A DNA stretch of 64,000 nucleotides from Fibrobacter sp. UWB10 (GTDB lineage: Bacteria; Fibrobacterota; Fibrobacteria; Fibrobacterales; Fibrobacteraceae): contig NZ_FXUE01000002.1 in NCBI RefSeq assembly GCF_900182935.1, positions 558,001-622,000 on the forward strand, given 5' to 3'. Positions 25,609-34,509 of this stretch are shown here, in pieces. Both the position numbers and the translations under genes were made by a program. Within the stretch, counting starts at the first letter, position 1. Every line of letters begins with the position of its first letter. The notes below the pieces were generated by a model. The model saw only the letters and a program-made list of their open reading frames with translations, was not told where the DNA came from and searched no databases.

Positions 25609-27291
25609 TTATTTTACTTCTTCCTTTCTTTTTTCGGCGGGTAAATTGGCTATATGTTCTTGGTATGACTGAATAATTGCTTTATAGAACAGATCGCCGA
25701 GCAGGTTGTAGCCCGAAAGCTTGAAGTGCACTTTGTCGGCTTTGGCGAGGTCGGCCTTTTCCCACTTGGCCATGGAACCGAGGCCACCCATAATTCCGAA
25801 CTTGTCCCACACACCGGCCTTGTACTTGTCGGCCAGCGCAAAGAATGCCTTGCGGGCCACGTCGCCGTTGGGGTGCTGTACGTATTTCTTTTTCTTGACT
25901 TTGCGGAACATGTCGTTGTTCGTCTCGAAAATGATAGCCACATTCGGGTTCACTTTCTTGATTCGGGCAATAAGCTTGTCGTAGTCGCCCTTGAACTGCT
26001 TGTCGTTAAAGCGTTCGACGTTCGCGTCGTTAATGCCGATGGCGAAAATCACCAGGTCGGGCTTGTAGAAGGCGAGCTGTTTTTCCAAAAGCGGGCAGAC
26101 TTCTTCAAAGTAGTCGTGCACCTTCGCGCCGTTAATGCCAACGCCCGTGTAGGTAATGCCAGGCGCATCGGTTTCGGTCAAAATGCCGGTGAGCGTAAAA
26201 CGCGGGCGTGCATTCTTTTTGACGGAATCGGACTCGGCTGTAGGTTCTGCAATGCAATGCTCGTTGGCATAATTCGTGGAATCGATTTCGCCCTCGGCGT
26301 AGTTCACCACAGGCTTGCCCAATTTTTCGGCGCAGCTGCGAGTTTTATTCTTGGCTTCTTCGCGGCGCAAGCATGCGGTGTCGAGCACGTCGCATTCACC
26401 CTGGAACATGGAATCTCGGGCAACTTCGGGCAACGCTACGTTGTTCGGAATCTTCGCGGGCTCGGGAACTTTCTTTTGGGCGGTATCGCCGTTCGCCTTC
26501 TTGATAGAATCTTCTTTGGCGCGAGCAATGGAATCTTGCAACAGCGAGTCGGTAATGAATTTCGCAATCTCGGCCTGCTTCAGAGAATCAATCCAGCGGA
26601 AGGCAATTTGAATTGTATCGATCGGGCGCGGGCTTGTGAACACGTAGCTCTGGCTTGCGGTGTCGAGTATGCCGTAAATTTCGTTGGAATCGACTTTGAG
26701 CACGGGCACTACATCGCCGGCGTCGCTGTAGCCGAACAGGCGGAGTTTGGTTTCGCCCCAGAGCGGGGTAGAATTGTACTTGTCCAAAAGCAGCGTGATT
26801 TCAGAGCGCGGATCGCTGGTGCTTACGGCAATGCCCAAAAGGCCAAGCGGCTTTTTGATTTCGCGCTGCACGTTCTTGTTCATGTCCCAAATGCCTTTGT
26901 AGGCGCTGGCGTAGCTTGCGGGCGTGTTGGTGCGCGCGGCAGAATACGGGAACACGAATCCACGGCCAGCAGAAGCCCCCGGGTATTCCTTGATAAAGTG
27001 CTCGCGAATGCGGCCAGAAATCACATCGGCCTGCAGGTGCGAACCGCCTACGTGCAGAATGCGGACTTGGCCGCGGTTTTCAAACACGAGCGTGTCCATC
27101 TTGTTAAAGAAGGTGGTGAACGAGGCGTTGCCCTTGGGGAACTTGATCACGTTCTGCGTGGTGTCGATAAAGTCGTAGCGCGAAAGGTCTAGGGAAAAGC
27201 CACCGGGAGCAGGCGGCACGTCTTTTGCAAAAGTATTTTCTGCAAAAATAGAGAGCGCTGCTAGCGCAAAGGTCAGGAGTACGCGCTTCAT
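25609..27291 (-). CDS. Periplasmic SGNH/GDSL-like hydrolase (second of pair)
   Basis: 560 aa. Signal peptide ends near TFAKD. The catalytic Ser is in HVGGSHLQAD (Ser84), the oxyanion/Asn block is AIGINDAN, and the catalytic dyad is ADKVHF (Asp519, His522), the usual Asp-x-x-His. A charged insert rich in Lys, Asp and Ser (about 225-325) separates the first and later catalytic blocks. Family members act as carbohydrate O-acetyl esterases or, next to an MBOAT, as acetyltransferases. Its start overlaps the stop of the upstream SGNH gene by 4 bases (ATGA), so the two are co-translated. Confidence 0.82.
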   Translation of the reverse strand: MKRVLLTFALAALSIFAENTFAKDVPPAPGGFSLDLSRYDFIDTTQNVIKFPKGNASFTTFFNKMDTLVFENRGQVRILHVGGSHLQADVISGRIREHFIKEYPGASAGRGFVFPYSAARTNTPASYASAYKGIWDMNKNVQREIKKPLGLLGIAVSTSDPRSEITLLLDKYNSTPLWGETKLRLFGYSDAGDVVPVLKVDSNEIYGILDTASQSYVFTSPRPIDTIQIAFRWIDSLKQAEIAKFITDSLLQDSIARAKEDSIKKANGDTAQKKVPEPAKIPNNVALPEVARDSMFQGECDVLDTACLRREEAKNKTRSCAEKLGKPVVNYAEGEIDSTNYANEHCIAEPTAESDSVKKNARPRFTLTGILTETDAPGITYTGVGINGAKVHDYFEEVCPLLEKQLAFYKPDLVIFAIGINDANVERFNDKQFKGDYDKLIARIKKVNPNVAIIFETNNDMFRKVKKKKYVQHPNGDVARKAFFALADKYKAGVWDKFGIMGGLGSMAKWEKADLAKADKVHFKLSGYNLLGDLFYKAIIQSYQEHIANLPAEKRKEEVK

Positions 27292-29039
27292 TTCTTTTTC
27301 GCTCCTTTCATTTCAAGTCTTTTTGTCGCCGGGATCTTTGTTGCCGAAGTTTTTGCCGGAGCAGGCTTTGCCGCGGGCTTGGGGGCGGGCGCGACTTGCT
27401 TTTTGACTGGCTTAGGCGCAGGTTTGGCGACAGGCTTTACGACGGGTTTGGCCGGCTTGGGCGTTTCGATAGCATCTTCAAGCGGTTTGTTTTCGGCCTT
27501 CCACTGGTGCAGTTCCTTGAGCTTTTCGTCGGTAATGTGGTGACGGTCGCGGAACTTGAAGTAGTCGTAATGCATGCGGAGCGCGGCGCAGAACAGGTCG
27601 CCCATGTAGGCAGCGCCACGGCGTGTAAAGTGAATGTGGTCGGTGAATCCGAGAGCGGGTTCCTTGTTAACCCATTTGATCATGGCACCGTTGCCGCCCA
27701 TCACGCGGTGCATGTCCCAGTAGGCGGCTCCGTTTTCCAGAGCGACTTCTCGCAGGGCCTTGATTGTCATCGCAAGGCCAGAATAGGTCTGCCACTGGCC
27801 GTCTTTTTGGCGTGCCATGTCGGCGGGGCCAATGAACAGAATGTCGGCGTCGGGGTTTGCTTTTTGAATCGCCTGAATCTGTCGCGTGATGATTTTCTTG
27901 GTCCATTCGATGTTGCTCGAGGTAATGCTTGGCACCAGGTTGCCGCCGTATTCCATGATGATGAGCTTTACGTTCATGGCCTTGTAAGATTCGGCCAGAA
28001 GTTCGGTATCGATGCGGTGGAAGATTGTGCCCGAAGAGCCGCGCATGGCCACGTTATCGACTGCGACTCCGTATGCGCCGTCTGCAGAAATCGCGTAGAT
28101 TTCTGCGTTGCCCGAAAGGTACATCTTGGCAATCGAGGTGGTGTCTTCGAGTTTCCAGGTGTATACCTTGAGCTTGTTGTAAGTGTCGATGATTGGTTCG
28201 CCTGCGTCTACGACCTTGGTCGTGCGCTTTTCTTTGGGGTTGCCTTCGTCGTCTTCGCCTACGATTTCGACGATGGTGCGGTTCACGTTGAGCTTGGCCT
28301 TAAGGCGTGCGTTCTTGTTCGTGAGGAGTCGAATGGTGCTGTAACCACCCACATGGCTGAACTGTTTTTTGCGTTCCTTGCGGCGCTGGATAGTGATAGA
28401 GGCTTCGCCTTCGAGCTTTGCAAGCTGGGCGAGCGGACCATAGCGCGTGTGTTCTGCTTCGTCTTCTTTGGGGCCAAACAGAATGTAGCGGGTGAGAGCG
28501 CCCACGCCGGCGTGGCTTGTGGTCATAGACGGCACGGTCATAATGGCGGGCATCATACCCGGGCCTGCACCGCCGAATTCATCTTGCAAGTCTTCGCGAA
28601 TGGTGGCCGAGATTCGGTCTTCTTCGAGCTGCGAGTCACCGTAATGCACTACGTGTACAACGTTAGAATCGAGTTCGGCGAGTTCCAGGTGCAAGAAGAA
28701 TCGGTCAAACCACGTGGCGTCGTTGTTCGGCAAATCGAAACGCGTTTTGCCCTTCTCAAAAAAGTCCTCATAGAACTTGAGCGAGTCGCTGAAGGCGGCA
28801 AACTCTTTACGCTTGGTCGCTTCCATCATCTCACGGATAGCTTCTTCGGGGTCGACAGCTGCGGTAGAATCAATCAGGGAATCTTGCACAGACTGCTTTT
28901 CGAAGATTTCGGTGAGCTTCGGGTAACGGAGCGTCGAGTCGCCAATGTGAATGCCGTCATTCGGGTAAATGAGGGCAACAAGGCCCAGTACGGCGAACAA
29001 GCTAATGATAGATAAGAGAACTTTTAGGGGGGACATCAT
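27288..29039 (-). CDS. Membrane-anchored SGNH/GDSL-like hydrolase (first of pair)
   Basis: 583 aa. An uncleaved-looking N-terminal helix (about 5-26) anchors it. The nucleophile lies in VHYGDSQLEED (Ser136), followed by GAGPGMMP; the C-terminal Asp-x-x-His is in FTDHIHF. Residues about 525-583 form a low-complexity Lys/Pro/Ala tail (repeats of KPxxKP), possibly spanning or binding peptidoglycan or an acidic glycan. Lies 15 bases after hisS and overlaps the next SGNH gene by 4 bases. Most likely part of a glycan O-acylation system with the MBOAT protein. Confidence 0.8.
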   Translation of the reverse strand: MMSPLKVLLSIISLFAVLGLVALIYPNDGIHIGDSTLRYPKLTEIFEKQSVQDSLIDSTAAVDPEEAIREMMEATKRKEFAAFSDSLKFYEDFFEKGKTRFDLPNNDATWFDRFFLHLELAELDSNVVHVVHYGDSQLEEDRISATIREDLQDEFGGAGPGMMPAIMTVPSMTTSHAGVGALTRYILFGPKEDEAEHTRYGPLAQLAKLEGEASITIQRRKERKKQFSHVGGYSTIRLLTNKNARLKAKLNVNRTIVEIVGEDDEGNPKEKRTTKVVDAGEPIIDTYNKLKVYTWKLEDTTSIAKMYLSGNAEIYAISADGAYGVAVDNVAMRGSSGTIFHRIDTELLAESYKAMNVKLIIMEYGGNLVPSITSSNIEWTKKIITRQIQAIQKANPDADILFIGPADMARQKDGQWQTYSGLAMTIKALREVALENGAAYWDMHRVMGGNGAMIKWVNKEPALGFTDHIHFTRRGAAYMGDLFCAALRMHYDYFKFRDRHHITDEKLKELHQWKAENKPLEDAIETPKPAKPVVKPVAKPAPKPVKKQVAPAPKPAAKPAPAKTSATKIPATKRLEMKGAKKK

Positions 29040-29053
29040 AAGCGTTTAATTAT

Positions 29054-30349
29054 TTATGCCTTCAAGCGCTCCACGATGGCTTCTGTATTTCCTACGAACA
29101 TTTCGCCGGTGCGCATGTCCTTGTATTCGAATTCACCTGCGGCTGCCTTGGAACCGTCGACGTACACGACGATTTTCGCGCCCTGGTAATTGGCCTGGTC
29201 GAGCTGCTTGCCCATTTTCATGGCGGCGAGCGGGTGTGCGACCGAGAACGGCTTACCCGTGCTTGCGCTACGGAAAACCTGAGCGGTTTCGAAAACCTTC
29301 TTCATGTCGTTGCCGAAGCTTGCGATGTAGAAGTCCACGCTCTGCTTGGGGCTCGGGAGCAACTTGTGTTCGGAGAGCAAGTCGGCGAGAACCACGTCGC
29401 CCATGCCAAAGCCCACGCCTGGAATGCGTTCGCCACCGAGCTTTTCGGTGAGGCTGTCATAACGGCCACCGCCAGCGATAGCGCGCATGGATTTACCCTT
29501 GTCAAAGACTTCGAACACGATGCCGGTGTAGTAGGCGAGGCCGCGAACAATGGAAAGGTCCAGGTTCACACATTCGCCGTAACCTGCGGCGGTAAGCGTT
29601 GCGAACAGGTCTTCGATTTCGGCGAGGGCTGCAGTTGCGTTTTCGCTATGCACCTTGGTCTTGACTTCTTCGATGCTCTTGCAGCTCATGAAGTCATCCA
29701 GCTTTTTCACCTGGTCTTCGGAGAGGCCTGCATCGGCGAGAGCTTTGGCGAATGCTTCGGGGCCGATTTTTAAGCGGCGGTCAAGCACTGGGTAAACGAG
29801 TGCCGGATTCGGGGCGCCGATTTCTTCGAGGTAGGTGGCCAAAAGCTTGCGGCTAGAAACGCCAATCGCAAATTCGCCGTCCTTCAGGCCGAACTTGCGG
29901 AGCATGGTAGCGATGGCTGCCATCAGGTCGGCTTCGGCGTAAATGCTTTCGGTACCGATGATGTCCATATTCAGCTGGAAGAATTCGCGAAGACGACCCT
30001 TCTGTGCCTTTTCGTAGCGGAAAAGGCGCGGCATGCTGAACCACTTGAAAGGCTTCTTGAGTTCGCGGGCCTTCTGGATTACGAGGCGGGCGAGCGTCGG
30101 AGTCATTTCGGGGCGGAGTGCGATTTCGCGGTCGCCCTTGTCTTTAAAGTTGTAAAGCTGGCTTACGATTTCTTCGCCGGACTTGCCTGTATACAGCTCC
30201 AGATGTTCAAACATCGGGCCTTCGTATTCTTCGTAGGCAAAAGATTCGGCGACGCTACGCCAGGTGTCAAAAATGTAATTCTGGATGCGCTCGGCTTCCG
30301 GGTAAAAATCGCGTGTGCCCTTAGGCAACTGAGGAATAGAAATGCTCAT
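29054..30349 (-). CDS. hisS: Histidine--tRNA ligase
   Basis: 431 aa, normal length. Class II motifs are present: PKGTRDFYP at the start, motif 2 FRYEKAQKGRLREFFQ (about 111-126), the HisA-type stretch LDLSIVRGLAYYTGIVFEV and GGGRYDSL, and a C-terminal anticodon-binding domain. It charges tRNA-His. A TACATTTG element lies 8 bases before the start. Three envelope genes follow closely on the same strand, so hisS probably heads their operon. Confidence 0.97.
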   Translation of the reverse strand: MSISIPQLPKGTRDFYPEAERIQNYIFDTWRSVAESFAYEEYEGPMFEHLELYTGKSGEEIVSQLYNFKDKGDREIALRPEMTPTLARLVIQKARELKKPFKWFSMPRLFRYEKAQKGRLREFFQLNMDIIGTESIYAEADLMAAIATMLRKFGLKDGEFAIGVSSRKLLATYLEEIGAPNPALVYPVLDRRLKIGPEAFAKALADAGLSEDQVKKLDDFMSCKSIEEVKTKVHSENATAALAEIEDLFATLTAAGYGECVNLDLSIVRGLAYYTGIVFEVFDKGKSMRAIAGGGRYDSLTEKLGGERIPGVGFGMGDVVLADLLSEHKLLPSPKQSVDFYIASFGNDMKKVFETAQVFRSASTGKPFSVAHPLAAMKMGKQLDQANYQGAKIVVYVDGSKAAAGEFEYKDMRTGEMFVGNTEAIVERLKA

Positions 30350-30357
30350 AGTGCCTG

Positions 30358-30365
30358 CAAATGTA
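30358..30365 (-). promoter_or_regulatory. -7 element TACATTTG directly before hisS
   Basis: Ends 8 bases before the hisS ATG (30349). If the transcript starts 5-8 bases after the element, as in Bacteroidetes promoters, it would begin at or next to the start codon. Confidence 0.55.
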
Positions 30366-30430
30366 GAAAAATGCAGGCAAAAGGCAGAAGAAAGTAAACG
30401 TTAAAAGTAGGGAAGCAAGCTCTTTTTTGG

Positions 30431-30525
30431 TCACACGGATTGGATAAAACTAACGTTTTATCTAATTGGACTTTAAATATTTTTTCATAAAAGATTTTGC
30501 GTTAGCAAAATCAAATCCGTGTGGC
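30431..30525. repeat. Inverted pair of TAAC-loop hairpin repeats (copies A and B)
   Basis: Copy A (+): CACACGGATT, then stem GATAAAAC-TAAC-GTTTTATC at 30443-30462. Copy B (-): CACACGGATT, then stem GATTTTGC-TAAC-GCAAAATC, occupying 30493-30512 on the plus strand. The CACACGGATT boxes form 10-bp inverted ends of the whole 95-base unit. The stems differ in sequence but remain fully paired, and the loop is constant. A third copy is at 37336-37370. Confidence 0.85.
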
Positions 30526-30545
30526 ACTTTTATTGATTCTTGTGC

Positions 30546-33500
30546 TTACTTGACTTCTATCATGGGGCTGGTTTCGCTGAGCAAGTAGGTCCATTCTTCG
30601 CGAATCTTGTTGTATTCGGCCGGGTCGGCGTAAAGCGCGAAGGTGGTCCACTTGATGCTGTTCTTGCCGTCAAAATTCTTCTCGTAGCTCACGTAATCCG
30701 GGTCGCGGCTAAGCGGCTTCGGGCCGGTAATCTTGACCGTCTTGCCGCTTGCAGCTGTAACGCTTAATTTGTATGCAAACTGCGTTTCGTGCGGCATGCG
30801 AATCGGGTGGTGGCGCTTTGATACCTTCGGGAGTTTGAACAGGCTGCGTTCCCACACGTTCGGGAAGCGTCCCTTGAGTTCGGATCCGCCTTGGCCGAAG
30901 TAGCCCTTGGAGGCGTATGTCACAATCAGGGCCAGCGGCTTGTTGAATTCGGCAAGGTTTTCGATGCGGATGTTGCCGATGCTCACGTCGGGAATGCCCG
31001 AGGCGAGGAATTCTTCCATCAGCTTTTCCTGTTCCTTGGCGTCGCGGCCAAAGAAACGGTTGCGCATCACACTGGCGAACTTGCCCTGCAGCGAAATGGA
31101 GTCGCGGAATTCGCAGGCACCATCGTTTCCGATAAACAGGCGGTGTTCAATACCGATTTGGTGTTCCTGATTGTCTTCGAGAATCGGCGTGGTGACCACA
31201 TGGCTGCTGTCGTCGTTGATTACGAGTGCGACTTTGCCTTCCATGTCGAGCGGCACAGGTCGATCGTTGCCGGTTTTGTCGGTGGCATCGACCCAGCGTT
31301 CGGTGACTTGACCTTGCGCCGGAATATAGAGAATCATGTGGTTGAACTGCTGAATCGTCGGGAGGCCGGCAAAGCCTTCTTCGGTCAGGTGAATGGCCGT
31401 CAGGTAGCTCTTGATGCCGATGGATTCAAGCATTTCCTTGAGCAAGAGTGCCATGTCCTTGCAGTCACCCTGGTGCTTTTTGAGCGTGACTTCGGCGGTT
31501 TGCGGAATCAGACTGTGTCCGCCGAATCGCACGTCGCGGTAGCGGATATCGTGGCGCACAAAGTTCACGATGGCTTTGACGGCGTTGTCGTTGGCTTTGC
31601 TGCCGCGGACTTCGCGGGCTTTTTCTCGCACGCTCACGGCCTGCTTGAACTGGTGCTTGATCAGGTTCTGGTAATCTTCGCCCACGTTCTTCCATTCCTG
31701 CTTGCCGGTGAGCATCAGGCCTGCGCCAAAGTCGCGGTACACGGGCATGTAAAGTTCTTTGCGAATGATAACCGGGTTCTCGATTTTCCATTCGATGCCG
31801 CCCTTGATTGCCTTCTTTTCCAGCGGGCCGTATTCTTCGGTCACGAAGCGGGCTGTGTCGGCGTAAATGCGGAAGCTGGATTCACCCACGGGAACATCCT
31901 TACTGCTCACGAAGTCGGTGTAAGGAATCATGCCCTTGTTTTCGATATTCGTGCGGCTGAACTGCAGGTAAATAAAGTCGCCCGGTTCAAGTTCTTGCAG
32001 CGGGAAGTGCGCTGTCTGCGATTCGTTCTGCCCGCCGATTTCGGTGGCGTAGGTAATGTAGGCACCGTTCAGGTTCGCCTTCTGCTTCAAGTTCCAGTTG
32101 CTGTCGTAGACTTCGAGGGCGTTCAGGTAAATGCGGTCGAATCCAGGCAAAAAGTCGAAGTTGAATTCGCGATAGATGGCGGCGCCGCGAATGTCGAGGA
32201 TTTCCATGAGCATTTCGTCGGTGCGGACCCAGTTTGCGCCTTTTTCGGCCTTCAAAGTCTGCTTGTTGTAATGCACGACGGCGGGGAAGTCGCCTTCGGT
32301 GCCCTGCTTTTTAGCTGTTTCGCTGAGGAGGCTCTTCAGATTCTTGGTGCGTTCTTCCACCGGCGTAATCGGCTTTTGCAACGTGCGGTTGTCAGCCTTG
32401 CCGAGGAATGCCTTCGTGGCGCTGAGGAAACTCTTGGCGTCTTCGTTATCGGGCTTGAGGGCGAGAGCCTTGGTGAGCGACTTTTCGGCGTCGCGGTAGT
32501 TGCGGCTGTAGAAGAGAATCTTGCCCTGCGTGGTCCAAATCTTGTAGTCGTTGCGGTCCTTGGCGAGCGTTTCTTCGCTGATGGCGCGGGCTTCTTCGTA
32601 ACGGCCAAGGAACATGAGGGCATCCATCAAGGTGGTGCCGAGTTCTACACTCATGCCAAAGCGACGGCGTACCTGGTAAAGAATGTCCACGGCTTCGGCG
32701 TACTGGTCGAGACCCATATAAGTCTTGGCGAGGTAAACACCCAAGCGGCTGCTCGGCTGCGTGTCGTAAAGGCGTTGCACGACGACCAAGGACTGGTTGC
32801 GCTGACCGAGACCCCAGAGGGCATCGCTCAAGTTGATGACGTATTCCGGATTGTTCGGCGTGTAACGCAGGGCTGCTTCGGCGCATTCGCGGGCGCGGCC
32901 GTAGTCGAACAAGGCTTCGTACATTTCGCCCAAAATCGAGAGCAATTTGCCGTTCTTTTGCACCAGTTCGCGCTGGCTTTCAAAATGGCTGATGCCGGGG
33001 CCGTAAAGTTCCTTCATCTGGTACACGAATCCGCAGTTAATCAGGTACAGCGGTTCTTCGGGATCCATGCGGTTGGCGCGTTCAAAGTAGCTGAGGGCTA
33101 CGAGCGGCTGGTTTTCGAGCAGGCGTAAAATACCCACTTGGCTCATGATGGCGGCGTTGAACTTAGCCTGTTTCTTGGCGGATTCAGCGTCGCTGGCGGT
33201 GGCGGGCTTTTCGCCCACGGTCAGGCCTTCGATACCGTGCTGCATGACCTTGGCGAATTTCTTTTTGTTCACGCCCTGTGTCCAGCTGACAATCATGATT
33301 CCGCGGCCGTCATCATAGAAATAGCGGCCTGTATAATAGAAGTCGAACTTGTTGACTACGTGAGTCAGGCTAAAGTCTTGCGCATAGCGGTCACCGACCT
33401 TTTGGCGGTGGCTTTCAAGCGTCGGATTATTCGGGTCTACGCCCAGGCGTACGAGTAGCACCTTGAACAAATCCTGCGAATTCACGGCGTCGCTTTCTAC

Positions 33501-34403
33501 TGTCGCACCGTAAACGAACAGCGAAACGTCCTCGGCCTTGTTGCTAAGCACCAGGTCCGGGTCGTCGTTCTGGCGGGCGATACCTGTCCAGTGATGCCAG
33601 AGGGTGTCTTTGACAGCCCAAGTGTAGCCGAGGGCGGGGGAGTTGAAGCTTTGCACGTTGTTCGGCGAGAGTTCCGGGCCTTCGCTGGCGGCGGTTTCGC
33701 GCATGCTGAAGTTTGCGAAGAATTCCTTCCATTCGTTCTTGAGTTCGCCCGGCTGGAGCGGCGTGTCAGTGGCCGAAAGCGTGAGCGTGTACACGCGGCT
33801 CCCGGCGCCTGTGACAAAGCCGACGGCCTCGTAGGGGCTGTCGTAGCGCTTGCCCGCGACGTCAAAGAAAACGCCTGTACCGCCGAAATTTTCTTCGGGA
33901 TATGTTTCTGCGAGAGTTGCCTTCTTGCCGCTAGATTCAAATGCCTGCATCTCCATCTGGGCGCGGTCCATGAGTCGCATGGGTTCGCCCTTGGGGAGTT
34001 CGATTTCGACCAGGACCGCGCGGCGTCCTGTGCTTGCGTTATAAAATTCGTAGGGGACGCCGCTCTCGTGGGCGCTCCCGTCGTCATCGCCCACGAGCGC
34101 CCAGTCGCCTGCGCCGCCCTGAGGCAAAATGAAGCTGAATCCGTCGGAACTGAAACTGTTGGCGGTGTTTTTGCGGGTCGATTTGGTGCTCGCGTCCGAA
34201 TTTACTGCCGAACCTTCGTCAAAATAGTCGTCGGTGTAGCTCCCGGAATTAGCTGCCTGCGAACCTTCGGACTGCGGGTCCGATTCGGTGAGCGGCTTTC
34301 CGTTACCGGCGCAAGAAATTAAAGATGCAACAAACAACAGCCCAAACAGCGGGGCGCAAAAACTGGGGATACGACTCAATTTTTCAAACAAAGAATTGCT
34401 CAT
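30546..34403 (-). CDS. Very large lipoprotein with TPR repeats, DUF3857 and transglutaminase-like domain
   Basis: 1285 aa. The N-terminus is a lipoprotein signal with lipobox LISC (Cys about 32). A first unknown domain (about 90-390) is followed by about six tetratricopeptide repeats (about 410-660), a DUF3857 beta domain (about 700-900) and a transglutaminase-like domain with an apparent triad Cys981 (in GDCKD), His1022 (in FNHMILY) and Asp1039 (in WVDATD). The DUF3857-transglutaminase pair is typical of FCB-group envelope proteins; activity is usually presumed to be protease or acyl transfer. A TATTTTTG element lies 5 bases before the ATG. Monocistronic by context. Confidence 0.85.
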   Translation of the reverse strand: MSNSLFEKLSRIPSFCAPLFGLLFVASLISCAGNGKPLTESDPQSEGSQAANSGSYTDDYFDEGSAVNSDASTKSTRKNTANSFSSDGFSFILPQGGAGDWALVGDDDGSAHESGVPYEFYNASTGRRAVLVEIELPKGEPMRLMDRAQMEMQAFESSGKKATLAETYPEENFGGTGVFFDVAGKRYDSPYEAVGFVTGAGSRVYTLTLSATDTPLQPGELKNEWKEFFANFSMRETAASEGPELSPNNVQSFNSPALGYTWAVKDTLWHHWTGIARQNDDPDLVLSNKAEDVSLFVYGATVESDAVNSQDLFKVLLVRLGVDPNNPTLESHRQKVGDRYAQDFSLTHVVNKFDFYYTGRYFYDDGRGIMIVSWTQGVNKKKFAKVMQHGIEGLTVGEKPATASDAESAKKQAKFNAAIMSQVGILRLLENQPLVALSYFERANRMDPEEPLYLINCGFVYQMKELYGPGISHFESQRELVQKNGKLLSILGEMYEALFDYGRARECAEAALRYTPNNPEYVINLSDALWGLGQRNQSLVVVQRLYDTQPSSRLGVYLAKTYMGLDQYAEAVDILYQVRRRFGMSVELGTTLMDALMFLGRYEEARAISEETLAKDRNDYKIWTTQGKILFYSRNYRDAEKSLTKALALKPDNEDAKSFLSATKAFLGKADNRTLQKPITPVEERTKNLKSLLSETAKKQGTEGDFPAVVHYNKQTLKAEKGANWVRTDEMLMEILDIRGAAIYREFNFDFLPGFDRIYLNALEVYDSNWNLKQKANLNGAYITYATEIGGQNESQTAHFPLQELEPGDFIYLQFSRTNIENKGMIPYTDFVSSKDVPVGESSFRIYADTARFVTEEYGPLEKKAIKGGIEWKIENPVIIRKELYMPVYRDFGAGLMLTGKQEWKNVGEDYQNLIKHQFKQAVSVREKAREVRGSKANDNAVKAIVNFVRHDIRYRDVRFGGHSLIPQTAEVTLKKHQGDCKDMALLLKEMLESIGIKSYLTAIHLTEEGFAGLPTIQQFNHMILYIPAQGQVTERWVDATDKTGNDRPVPLDMEGKVALVINDDSSHVVTTPILEDNQEHQIGIEHRLFIGNDGACEFRDSISLQGKFASVMRNRFFGRDAKEQEKLMEEFLASGIPDVSIGNIRIENLAEFNKPLALIVTYASKGYFGQGGSELKGRFPNVWERSLFKLPKVSKRHHPIRMPHETQFAYKLSVTAASGKTVKITGPKPLSRDPDYVSYEKNFDGKNSIKWTTFALYADPAEYNKIREEWTYLLSETSPMIEVK

Positions 34404-34408
34404 GACGA

Positions 34409-34416
34409 CAAAAATA
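34409..34416 (-). promoter_or_regulatory. -7 element TATTTTTG directly before the large lipoprotein
   Basis: Matches TAnnTTTG and ends 5 bases before the ATG (34403). It overlaps the T-run of the lgt terminator, so termination and initiation sites are stacked. Confidence 0.45.
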
Positions 34417-34441
34417 AAAAAACGGAGCGCGCAAGCCCCGT
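34415..34441 (-). terminator. Intrinsic terminator after lgt
   Basis: On the minus strand ACGGGGC-TTGCGC-GCTCCGT (34422-34441) folds with one G-T pair and is followed by TTTTTTTA. It would end the orn-PBP-lgt transcript. Confidence 0.7.
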
Positions 34442-34509
34442 CTTTCTATAGTCCAAAGTGGAATATGTTTCTGTCTTGTGTAAAAATAAATTAGAAAACG
34501 AAACGGTTA

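Noticed and set aside
30891-33128. 745-codon plus-strand frame opposite the transglutaminase lipoprotein
   Set aside because: Antisense shadow: no signal, no ribosome-binding site, and the minus strand encodes a lipobox and catalytic triad. Frames at 24175-24726, 25726-27192, 27396-29015 and 55186-56550 were rejected for the same reason.
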